Below are positions 37,801-49,800 of a stretch of DNA of 64,000 bases, piece by piece. A program made the position numbers and the translations under genes. The stretch comes from Acanthaster planci (Eukaryota; Echinodermata; Asteroidea; Valvatida; Acanthasteridae). Location: the NCBI RefSeq assembly GCF_001949145.1, contig NW_019091416.1, positions 793,728 through 857,727 of the forward strand, in the 5' to 3' direction. Each line of letters opens with the position of its first letter. The first letter of the stretch is position 1. Under the pieces are notes generated by a model. That model had not been told where the DNA came from. It saw only the letters and a list, made by a program, of their open reading frames with translations, and did not search any database.

Positions 37801-40800
37801 CGTGTATGTATGTACAGATTTGGCAGTCTATTGACCAACTGGTCTGTCAGCTGAATACATGTACATTGTACATGTATGTACATGTACTGTATGTGTACAT
37901 GTATGTTTTGTTGAGACTTTTGTTGGAATAACCATCTATATGTACATGTATATTCAAGCAAACTTGAATCCTCAGTTCTGATTGGTCGATCCATGGCAAC
38001 AAACAGTGTGATATCATATTCCATATTTACTGAACGTCAAGTTTGCTCGAAGATGAAAATAAATTTGTTATCTTGCATATACTTACGGAACATGGAATAA
38101 TTAATGTAACGCTTCTATGTAACTTGTACTTAATTCATATACCACTCTGCCTTCAGCCGAGTGGTGTATAAGACACTGATGTTCTGGATTAACCCTAACA
38201 GTCCTAAATCCTCCAATTTTAATATGATTTTGCACACACCCTAGGGAGTTAGGGTTAATCTGTATTCCACACACATTTGCCTGGTATTGAATATTTGGTC
38301 GATGAAAGGTCGATTAACTGAATATCACATGTAAACCAACTCAGCTTTAATTAGTGAAACAATCAGTGTCACTCAATTGGTTCATGTACACGTACATATG
38401 TACATCCATCACACTTGCATTGTCAATATGGCTCTTTACATTCATCCCTTTCAAAAAGAAAAAAAAACACTAAGACAGTTACTGGTATGTTCAGTGATTA
38501 AAATACCCACTGATTCTCCTATTGTGTACATACATGTACATCTCTGCATTCCAACTTGCATGCACATTGTACATATGTACATGTAAACAGTGCATTCCGT
38601 CTGAAGTCCATGCATGGTTTAACCCAATGTAGAGTACGTTTTCATTGATCTGTAACACCTTTACTATACAGATGGCCTCCACTCTGTTTAGGTAGCCCCA
38701 TGAAAGAGATGCAACTTTTACCAGAGGTTCCGGGCGTAATAATGGACCGTTGTGTAACAGTCTGCTAAGTAGCCTAAGCAATCAATAGGACAAGCTGGAT
38801 TGTTTGTGTGCGATGTTAACTTCATTATCGAACTGCACTTGTGTGTGTAGAAAAAAAAAGTACGCTGGTGCAATAGAACGGCCCCCAAAAAATGACCACT
38901 CTTCACCTGGGTTGTTCTATTGTGGGATGTGCATGGAACCGAGTGAAGTGTGCTGAGTGTTCACTCACATGTACACGTATTCCCAACTTCTTGTTTGAAG
39001 TTTCTTGCCACCGCAGTGTTGAGCTAGTGGTCCGGAAATTCAGAGTGTGCAATGTCTGGACAAGATTTTCCGATGGAGGTTGCACTGTGCTAGGAAGCCA
39101 GCGCTCGGTGCAGGACTGCAGTGTGATAAGTTCAGAAGGATAGAGAGAGAGAGACAGTTTGTAGGTTGAACAGGGGCACCAAGATAATGAAAATCTACAA
39201 AGACTGTACTGTTTATTATATGTATGGCAGAAATCATGAAGTTAGATTTAATCACCAACAACGATGGCTTCTCTGCCTTGGAAGACAGAAAGTAAGTATA
39301 CATGTACATGTAAGTTGTAACAATTCTTGTGTTGTGGCTAAAGCTGTTTGACCTGCTGTGAATACATTGAATGGCTTATGTATACTACACTGTACGAGAT
39401 ACATGTACATGTACGGTACAGTTACTAGATGTATGTACATGTACATGTGCAGTGTACAGTGCACCGGCACTTGTCCGAAAAAAGTGTTTTCTAAGTAATT
39501 GCTTCCGAAATTTTCTCGGCCAAATTTTCACTTTCTGATGGTTGTTATTGTATTTCAGGAAAAACAAGTGTTGTCCATATATATGGATTATGGAACTCTT
39601 TCCTTAACCCTCCTATGCTGAAGTCACTCCTTGGGTCACTTGGTAAACACCTCAAAGATGCAGAGCGGTGTCGTGTTGTGCACTGCACCAACATGCAAGA
39701 GAGTGACCTTGGGCACTTGTGCATATTTGTGCTGTAAAACTAAAGGAGGGTTAATTTAACATATCCCCAAAAGTGATACTACATACATGTATACGTGTAC
39801 ATGTAGTATTTAGCGAAGAAAATTCCAAAGCATTTACCTAGAAAACACTTTTCTTTCGGACGAGTCTCACTGGTTTGTGCACAGGGACATCAACTGTTGT
39901 ATATGGAACTCTTCCCGAGATGGGTCTGAAAAATTTTGTTTTCTTAGTCAAGGCTTCAATAATTTCCCCTCTAAATTTGACATTTTAGGATATGTTATCC
40001 TTTGCCGAGGACTGATTCACATGTACCACTGCAAGGAAATCTTAGTGATGTCTGTGCATGGAACTCTTGTCATAGAATAGAGCTTGTGTATCAGTCCAGA
40101 AGTGACCTTTGCAGCCTGATTAGTCATTTACAGCCTGGTTAGTCTTTGCGCTGCAACATTTTAATCATTTTTGGGAGGACATAAAAAGAAAATGTGAGTT
40201 TCTGTCCATATTTAGCTATTAAAGAGGGTCAGGTTCTCTACTATTATGACCGTTTTCGAAACGAGTGGATTGGGCTTAGACTTTGGATTTGCTGGTTCGA
40301 GCCATTTTGAAGCAGCATTCAAAACTACATGGTCAAGCTCTGACTGGAACCAGCAAAACCGAAGTTTAAGCCAAATCCACTCATTTTGAAAACACTCTAT
40401 GATGCCAAGAGAGGTGTTCTGTACATGTACATACATGTATGTACTAAAGTGTATCCACAGTGAATGTTTCATACAGGGTAGATCTCTCATTTTCCTGCAA
40501 CTTATTTGACAATCCTTTTCGGTCAAATGCATTGAAAAGTGCAATTGTTGAAACATTTGAAACTTCTCATGCTCTCCTGGACAACTGAGGGCGCTGTTGG
40601 TGTGACTGTGATGTTACCCAAAGAGGACATGATTTAGTGCACAGGCCAAAGTTTCTGTTCAGATTGTGAACCCAAACTAAAAACATTTCTGAGAGAGGGT
40701 TGCATGCTAATGCTAGGTACCGCACATGTACTTATATGTACACAACAAGAAATCGCCAAAGAAAAGAAAATTGAGGCCAGCAATATCTAGAAAAATGACA

Positions 40801-43800
40801 GTTTAACAAAGTAATGCAACACTGACATTCTCTTTCTGGAATGACATCACAGTTTTGCTCATGAATATAGAGATTTTCATATGCATAAAAACCAAAAAGG
40901 CACTAAACACCCTTCAAAACAGTGAAACAAAAACCGTTGATGTACCGTAGATGTACATGTAGGTGCATTTTTGAGGTTTGCATAAAAAATAACATTGCAG
41001 CTACCCTTTAAAGTAAAGATAGCCCAGGAATGAAAAGCAAACTGGAAGCCAGGGCCCCGGCCCAGGGGGAAGAGATGTTACAAACTACCTTTTAGAATGT
41101 CTCCTAATGACTGTAAGATCCAAAGAGCCCAAACTCCGGAAACAAAGCTGTTACACTGAACACATGTTCTTGTGGCTGTGTGGCCACTGTTGCTGCACAT
41201 GACCCTTGGTCTTTCTGTATCTGTCATTTTGAATGTGGCAGGGTACCAGAGCTCCTGCAAGGTTTAAATAAATACACAATAGCCCGGGTGCTATAATCAT
41301 TTCTGCAGTGCTTAGCCCTAACCCTACATAATACTACAAATTACTACTTGTAGTAAAATGTAGTACTGAGCGCTTTCGCTTGTAAGAGGACATGAGTTTA
41401 TCGTTCTGTGAAGCCATAAGATACAATAGATAAGACAATGTACCATACAGTGCTGTGGCACTATGAATGCATGGCTTTATTGTTCTCTGTACAAGTAACA
41501 ATGGAAGTAACCTAGCCAGAAGTAGTAATTTGTAGCGCTAGGTCCTTCAGGCTCAGACTACTACTTAGTATTTTGTAGTACTGTGTAGTGTAAGCCAAAC
41601 AATATGCTTGGCGGTTAGGGTTAGTACAACTTTTTTTATAGCCAATTGCTCAGGATAATAGACAAAGTTTGTAAGTATTTGCTGCAATGATGACAAAAAA
41701 GCTGGAACCCTGATATGGGGTGCTAAAGGGACAAGTTTTGCAGTGAACTCTGATATGGGGTGCTAAAGGGACAAGTTTTGCAGTGAACTCTGATATGGGG
41801 TGCCAAAGGGATAAGCTCCTTGCGGTGATTGTGACAATATTCCAGTGAATTAATTCAATGGAGGATTGGTATCTTGCCCATGAAAAGTTGTTAGTGTGAT
41901 ATTTGTACATGTACATATTCCAACCTTATCCACTACCTGAACTTTGGCAAATGCTGACTTGAGGCATGCCCATCTTCGTTGACATAGAAGGACATTCATC
42001 AAGTTGGCACTGGACAAAGTTTAGTGCAGGGCAGAGTTGCTGACTCTCGTGACTTGGACTCGAGTTGCACTCGAGTCACTATTTTTGTGACTTGTGACTT
42101 GACTTGTGAATACTAGATTTGACTTGTGACTTGACTTGGACTTGCAAAAAATGACTTGTTACCGACCCAAGTCAGACGCTACTTGATCGACCCCATATAT
42201 TTTATTAACTCATAACTTCCTAAGTTGACGTCTAGTTCTTTTTGCTGATTACAGCTGGACAAAATAATGTGCAGCTTGACTCGTACTTGGAAGTCTTGGA
42301 TAAAGAGATTTGTGACTTGACTTGTGTTTAGACCAACTTGACTTGACTTGACTTGTCCTGTGACCAAATGACGTGGTTGTTTATGTGCATAGCAATAAGA
42401 AACCATCAATCCCGCTCTCAGAAATGTCAGCAGTTAGTAAATTCTGGGTTCACAATTTGAACAGAAGTACCTATGCACTGAACCATGTCTTCCCTAGATG
42501 ACTTCACAGCAACAGCGCCCTCAGTTGTTCAGGAAAACATGGATAATTTTGATGGTTTAAAAGTGTGCACTTTTCAGTGCATTTAACCAAATAGGAGTGT
42601 GGAAGAGTTTTCATACATTGAAGGAAAGTACAAAGATGCAGAAAAATTGTGTTGAGGAAAAATTCATTGCAGCTACACATTAAAGAACGAACAATCCACA
42701 ACAAAGATTCCATTTTTTGCTTTTGTAATTTTTTTTAAAAATGATGGTCCAAGAGCACTTTGGACTTGTGGTGAAGTAGAGGACTTTGAACTCTATTTCA
42801 GATGTGAACAAATAAAAACCAAGTTAATCTGTGGTATAATGTACATGTATTTACATACATGTATTCTGTGATAATGGACATGTACAGTGGGAGTGCAAAG
42901 AACCCCAAGTTACCTGCAAGTCCCCACCTACTGGTATAACACTGCAGTCTGCTACATGTACCTTATGTTATCGGCATACATGTACATTGGACATTTGACA
43001 CAGAGCATATGGTCCATGGCCAAGTTTAGTTGATATATGAGATAGTGGTTATGGTCTGGGACAGGGCAGCTCATAAACACTGTCTGTATTGATTACCTTA
43101 CTGGATGGAATTTACAGGAGAGACCTTTTTATTCTCCCTATTGTATCATGGACAGCTTGATATCGATCCTTGTGATCAGAGGTACGTAAATTATACCCAG
43201 CACCATGTTGAAGTTCTGAACTCTTTTTGGAGAAGTGCACGTACAATGTACATCATACGCACACATGTAATTGAAGTTCATGTGTATACTGGTACACTGG
43301 TAATACATGATGTCTACAGCTGATGTCTACAGCTATACTACCATACATGTATGTATCTGCCTCCCAAAATATGCAGGCAATTTTGTAGTGCAACGTACAA
43401 CAGTGACTGCACCATATGGTCATACATGTACATGTATAATGGCTGTATTGTGTATCATGAAGCCTACGTGCTGGTATTTGTACAGTGGCTTTAAATTCAT
43501 CTTTCCTGTACGGGTAAATGCATTGTCTGTCCCACTTGTGTTTTATTTTCCTCATGGTCCCACAGGGTGCACCCCAATAAATGAATTCCCCAAAACACCT
43601 GTGATAAATCCCCATACTTTAGAATTACATGTATTTTAAAAATACCACTCTCGTAGGTGTTCAGGCTGCACAGAAAAATGATGTTCATCACGTCCTTGCT
43701 CCTTTTCCTTTCGGTTTTTAGCGGGTTGACCAATGAATTTTGGAGAAATTTTCACTCAAAGCAGACCTCCCCTACATTGATGGAAGTTCCCCCACCCAGA

Positions 43801-46800
43801 AAAGTTGTTGACAGGGGTGCACCCCGCAGCGTCCCAGATAACCTTGCTCAATATGAGCCTGGATGTCAGGCAGTGACTTGCAGATTGCAGCAAGGTCCCC
43901 CCCCCCGATGTTCTGGAACTGAATCATTTGCCACAAAATGGTGACACTAAAGGGAATAATTCATATACACGTACATGTATAGTTCACGTCCAACTTATTT
44001 GGCGTCGGCTGGAAATTACACCGGAAGGCATCTGTACAAACATAGATGGAAAAGCTGGTTCAAGGAGCATGAGTGTTAACTCCAGCCAACACGACACACT
44101 TCATGTGGGAGAGTACAGTGAAGAGTTGCATTGAGTCCAAGGAAGCAACACTCAAGTGTACATGTATACAAGTACGTGTACATGTACATGCACCTTGTAC
44201 CATGCTTGTACTCAGGGTTTATTTGAACTCTTTCACCGAAAGCAGTACAAAGAATAATACTCTAAAATGCATCATGTGAACCGTTCTCATGGATTGAAAT
44301 TATGACAAGAATAGAGTGGATTCTCATTAATACAAACTCACTTAACATGATTACTTACACATGTACCTACATGTACATGCATGTACACGTGTAATAGTGA
44401 ACATTACAGCTTGGTCCTACTCCTAACTTTGCATGTAAATGCACAACTCTTACTCCTAGGCCCGTTTTTCTGGGGCACATCCCAAATCTTTCAAAATACT
44501 CCACTAGCCCTGCCAAAAAATGCATCCATCCTCAGTCATCCAAATCCTTCTGGAACACATGTCATCTTGAATACATGTACATTACATACTCGTCTTGAAT
44601 ACATGGACATGTATGTTCTTGGAGGAATGACCGAACACTGCCTCAATCCTTCAATATCGTCCAGCAGTTCCTGTCATGTTGAGGCAATGCAATTGGTATC
44701 CCGGAGCAGTACTGTAGTTGTGACATGAATTTATGCATGGCTGAGCATAAACAACACATGGTCTAATTCAAGACCTTGACACAATGCATCCTTTGCTGTC
44801 AGCCACACTTTTTTTGCCATTCATCCTAAATCCTCTAAAATCCTCCGAAACCAATCAGAGCATTTTAAAGTACCGGTATTTAGGGTTGCTAGGGTTGATG
44901 GGACTAGGTCTCCTCATATTACGCGGTAACAAACATTTTTATGAGGTCTAGCCATGCTTATATTTTAGCCAAATCTATGCATGTACACATTTAGGGTTAC
45001 ACTTTATTGCATCAAATGCGGGATGCTTTGGTGTTGCGTTTTATGTAAACTAGTAGGGATTAATCTCCAGATTGTTTTCTCTGTCCTGTTTTGGATTGCA
45101 GGGGGATGGAAGCCATTCCTGGCAATGTCAGCCTGATCAAAGACAAGCAGAACTTGATTGGTATAAGCATAGGAGGCGGGGCACCACTCTGCCCCTGTCT
45201 GTACATAGTGCAGGTTGGTATTACATGCATATCCCACCAATTCAACCTCAACTTAATATTTGTAGACGTAAGTCAAACTCCTTTATCTTTTTTGAAGAAA
45301 TTGGAGCAAAAAATTCATTACCATTAGCAACTTCAGGAGTGTGCGCTTTATCAACAGTTTATCGTGTAAGATTGCTGGAAGTTTTTTCACAGAAATGTGT
45401 TAAAAAAGTTTAAAATGATGTGAAAAATGTATCGTATTTTATTTTCAGAATGTTTAAATCTTTTTAATTTTATTCAAACTTGAACTTTCGTATCTGGAAG
45501 TACAAATTTGGAAACATTGAAAGAAAAACAACTCTTGCTCTAATTTCTTAGAACATTTGCAGTTTTCTGTCATTTTTAGTGTTAAATCTGGTTACATAAT
45601 TATTTCTGACCGACCTACGGCATCTCCAGGTGTTTGATAATACTCCGGCATCAAGGGACGGGACTTTGGCATCAGGCGATGAGATCGTTGGGGTCAGTGG
45701 GAAGTCAGTGAAAGGAAGGACAAAAGTAGAGGTGGCTCGCATGATACAGTCCATCAAGGTAAGCAGGAATGCAAAGAGGTTACCTAGAAAGTGTCAGTGG
45801 AGGTGGAGGAATTGATATAATAGTGCCCCGTGCTTAGCAGGAAAAGCAAAACATGTACATGTATTTCGACCTGTTGAATACTTAAAAGGTGCTCAGTACT
45901 TGCAGAGCAAAATGTTAAGACTGTCTCATCCATTGGTACACACTTTGTATTGTAATCAGCCCATTGAGATCCATCAAGCAGTTGTGTTGAGTTTTGTTAT
46001 GATAATAAAGTGTACCATGGTGCTTGTATGGTCTGACAGGGATCCAGTTTTCCAGTGCTGCTTCCATAGGAAGTCCAGTTGGCCCAGTCTTAAATCTGCT
46101 CAAATCATTTGATATTTGGTTTGACATCTTCTGAGGCATACGCACATGTACTTGGTTAAGATTAAATTAGATATCATGACTTTATGCACAAAATGGAGCA
46201 AAAGAAAGCACTGGGGGATTTGAGAGTGTAAGTAAGCACTGTGCAGTGGTAGGAATGTGTCTACCATAGCCATGGTTACCCTGGTAGTTTAGAAAAGTTG
46301 CTCTTACATGTACTATACTCCTCCTTCTGTTGTGTTCTAGTCAGAGGTAATCATCAACTACAACAAGTTGCATGCTGACCCGAAGCAGGGCAAGTCACTC
46401 GACATCGTCTTGAAGAAGGTCAAGCACCGCATGGTGGAGAACATGAGCTCCTCCACAGCCGATGCCTTGGGTCTCAGCCGAGCTATCCTCTGCAATGGTC
46501 AGTAACCTCCTGCCCTTCTGAGCTGTGTGGTGATGGGGCTGCTTGCTTGTCAAATACATTTAGCAGACAAAGGGTTAATGGTAACCATTTGCAGGCAGTA
46601 CAACTCCACAGCAAACTTGTTCTGGTCTGTGTGGTCTTAGGCCGTGTCCAAAACNNNNNNNNNNNNNNNNNNNNNNNNNNNNNNNNNNNNNNNNNNNNNN
46701 NNNNNNNNNNNNNNNNNNNNNNNNNNNNNNNNNNNNNNNNNNNNNNNNNNNNNNNNNNNNNNNNNNNNNNNNNNNNNNNNNNNNNNNNNNNNNNNNNNNN

Positions 46801-49800
46801 NNNNNNNNNNNNNNNNNNNNNNNNNNNNNNNNNNNNNNNNNNNNNNNNNNNNNNNNNNNNNNNNNNNNNNNNNNNNNNNNNNNNNNNNNNNNNNNNNNNN
46901 NNNNNNNNNNNNNNNNNNNNNNNNNNNNNNNNNNNNNNNNNNNNNNNNNNNNNNNNNNNNNNNNNNNNNNNNNNNNNNNNNNNNNNNNNNNNNNNNNNNN
47001 NNNNNNNNNNNNNNNNNNNNNNNNNNNNNNNNNNNNNNNNNNNNNNNNNNNNNNNNNNNNNNNNNNNNNNNNNNNNNNNNNNNNNNNNNNNNNNNNNNNN
47101 NNNNNNNNNNNNNNNNNNNNNNNNNNNNNNNNNNNNNNNNNNNNNNNNNNNNNNNNNNNNNNNNNNNNNNNNNNNNNNNNAGGCTTCCAGAGCTACGGCT
47201 AGGTCTATTTTCTACGCGTCTCCTCACATTTCCAATGTAGCGAAGACTTAGACCTAGCTCTACACAAGAGATTCGGGTGCAACCCCAGTTTCAGTGGGAA
47301 TGACGGCTTGTTGAAACATTAACCCTAACTCCCTAGACTGTGTGCAAATGCATATTAGAATCCACAGGATCCTGGACTGTTTAAGGCTGTGATAACACCA
47401 CCAAACTGTTGTCTGTTACAAATTTGAACTTCACAAATACTGGCTCTCAGTGGTCATTTGACCAAAATTAGTTATTTCATTTTTTACACTCCCACACAAT
47501 GCCATGGAGCAAGATTTGATACACCCAACATTCATACATGTACGTGTATACAACATCACATGCGTAATCCATGTGTAGCACACCTAATCCACGTGCACTC
47601 GCCTTCTTTGACTAATTTGAGCCTGTGTGTGTGTTCGGTAGACAGAGAAGGATGCCACGTAGAACGACATACGTTATATGCATATTATGCTCAGGACGCA
47701 TAAATTACGTACTGTACCCTTTCTGAGCATGATATGCATAAGACAGAAGTCATTCCGTGTGACCTCCTTTTCTGTCTACCGAACAAGTCTCTACGGTGTG
47801 GGTAGAGACTTGACAGGAATTACTCAAGCATGCAGACAAGTAACATATGTCATGCACTGTTGCACACAGAACCACCACGCCGTCCACCTGAGTCTTGAGT
47901 GCAGAAAATCCCTATATGTGTGTTTACGAAGTGGTTAAAGTCCGAGGGAAGAACACGCTACCTGTGCGTTTTTCTCTCCCATCATCATCTTTCTTGTACT
48001 CTTTTGTGCCAAGCCTTGTTTCAGATTGTCAAAATGCAGCTTTGAGCAGACATGCTAATTTTGTAATATTTGGACATATCCTTCTCGTGAAATGGGAAAT
48101 TACATGGACCTGAGAAAGTCTTATGTTTACATTGATCCTGCACGGAAAGTTGTGATTTTTGTGATTGAGCTGAAACTTTGCCTATGTGTGAACCACAAAT
48201 GTCACCACACTGCACTTTCCATGTTGCCAGGAAATCTTTCACTACATGGCTGAGATCTGTATGGTGCAGGACCCCCCTGCTATGAAATGGTTGAACAAAA
48301 TGCCAGCTTTTTCGGCATTAAATTCATGGCACCGCGCTGTGGTATCTCATTCCGTTTTTGTTCTGTTTTCCTTCCTCAGACGTGTTAATTAAGAAACTAG
48401 ATGAGCTTCAAGCCACTGCCATAATGTATAAGGGTTTGATGGAGCACGCAAAGAAGATGCTGAAGGCATTCTATGATCTCTCCTTATCGCACAGAGGTAT
48501 GTGGAGATCCCATGATGATCTTAGGGGAACGCAAACATCCCAAAATTAACCACTATAGTTTTCAAGTCATCTCAAATTAGTTGTTTTTTTAGGCTACGTG
48601 TAGCAGTGAATTTCAGGCAGGTTGACGAATGACAGTATGCATGTGCAGTTCCATATCTCTGGAAGTACATGGCATTTTCTACATGTAGAGGACGAGCAGT
48701 TGTAATTCTAAGCTAAAATGTGAGCTTTTTTATGCATCTTGAGTTCAAAATTTCTATCACTGCGACCTTTCTCTCCCTTTTCAGCCTTTGGGGAGGCCTT
48801 TGGTGTCATTGGGGCCAGGGAGCCCCAACCAAAGGCTAGCGAGGCCTTCACTGTGTTTGCAGATGCTCACAGGAACATGGAGAAGTTTGGTATCCGTCTG
48901 CTCAGGACAGTTAAGCCTGTAAGTTAGACCTAAAACAGCATTCCTCTGGAGAGAAACTGTCAAGCAAGGCGGTGGAAGTAGGGGGGGTCCTATAATGGGG
49001 TGGGGCTTAATGGATCAGCCTATTAGTGGCTGATGCCTGATGGTCCAACAACTGCCCCCCACTTTGAAAATGGTTCCGCCGCTGTTGCTGTCAAATGATT
49101 ACAAATGAGAATTGGGGGGGGGTTGGTTTAAACCAAATGTGATCAACCACCTCTGAAGTTAGCTCTGTGGTTTTTGAAATGCCTTCCTCTGACAAGCTGT
49201 GATGTGTGTTTCACTGTAAAGGAGGAAGTTCTGAACCCAATGTTAGCCAAAGTAACTCGTAAATGTTAATCTGAAGACTTTTGAAGATAACTTTTGTGAA
49301 GGCATTTTTAAATTTTGTTTACATGGTTTAGCTAATTTTTGAATCCTTGTATCATGATTTTGTATCCTGCACTAATCTAGATGCTGACTGATTTGGGGAC
49401 TTTTCTCACCAAAGCCATTCCAGACACACGACTCACCATCAAGAAATACGCAGACGCCAAGTTCGAGTATTTGGTAGGTTTGTTTAGATGAGATTTCAAG
49501 CTATTCATGGTGACAGACAACTAAGGTGGAAAGCTTGCGGTAGCACCATGCAAGGATACGATCTCTTTGTGAGTCTGTATGGTTCTGAAAAGAACCGTGA
49601 GGAACTCTATTAAAGTTTTGGACAGTATGCTCTGTCCGTCGTCAGGAGACTGAAGAGATGCCGACATAGAGTTCCTCTTGGTTCTTTTCAGAACCATACA
49701 GACTCGCTAAGAGATCGCATCCCTGCATGGTGCTACCACAAGCTTTCCACCTTAGGTTTGTTTAGCTTGACAGCGTACCCCCAAAATCATCCGTCTGTTA

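Larger units (their letters stand above)
34885..45101 (+). other. PICK1 intron 1, repeat-rich
   Basis: A 10.2-kb intron with dense TACATG/ACATGT microsatellites, the two GTCCAAG-family foldbacks, a tandem minisatellite (36871-37101), a short TTAGGG-ended repeat (38188-38259), a 40-bp tandem repeat (41710-41820) and an ACTTG-rich tract (42040-42370). The open frame at 38892-39143 is cysteine-rich but has no splice sites or recognisable domain. Confidence 0.75.

Noticed and set aside
38892-39143. Cysteine-rich 83-codon frame in PICK1 intron 1 as a small secreted protein
   Set aside because: No signal peptide, no flanking splice or start context, no regular cysteine spacing.
46547-47251. 234-codon open frame
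   Set aside because: Almost entirely undetermined residues from the assembly gap at 46655-47180.
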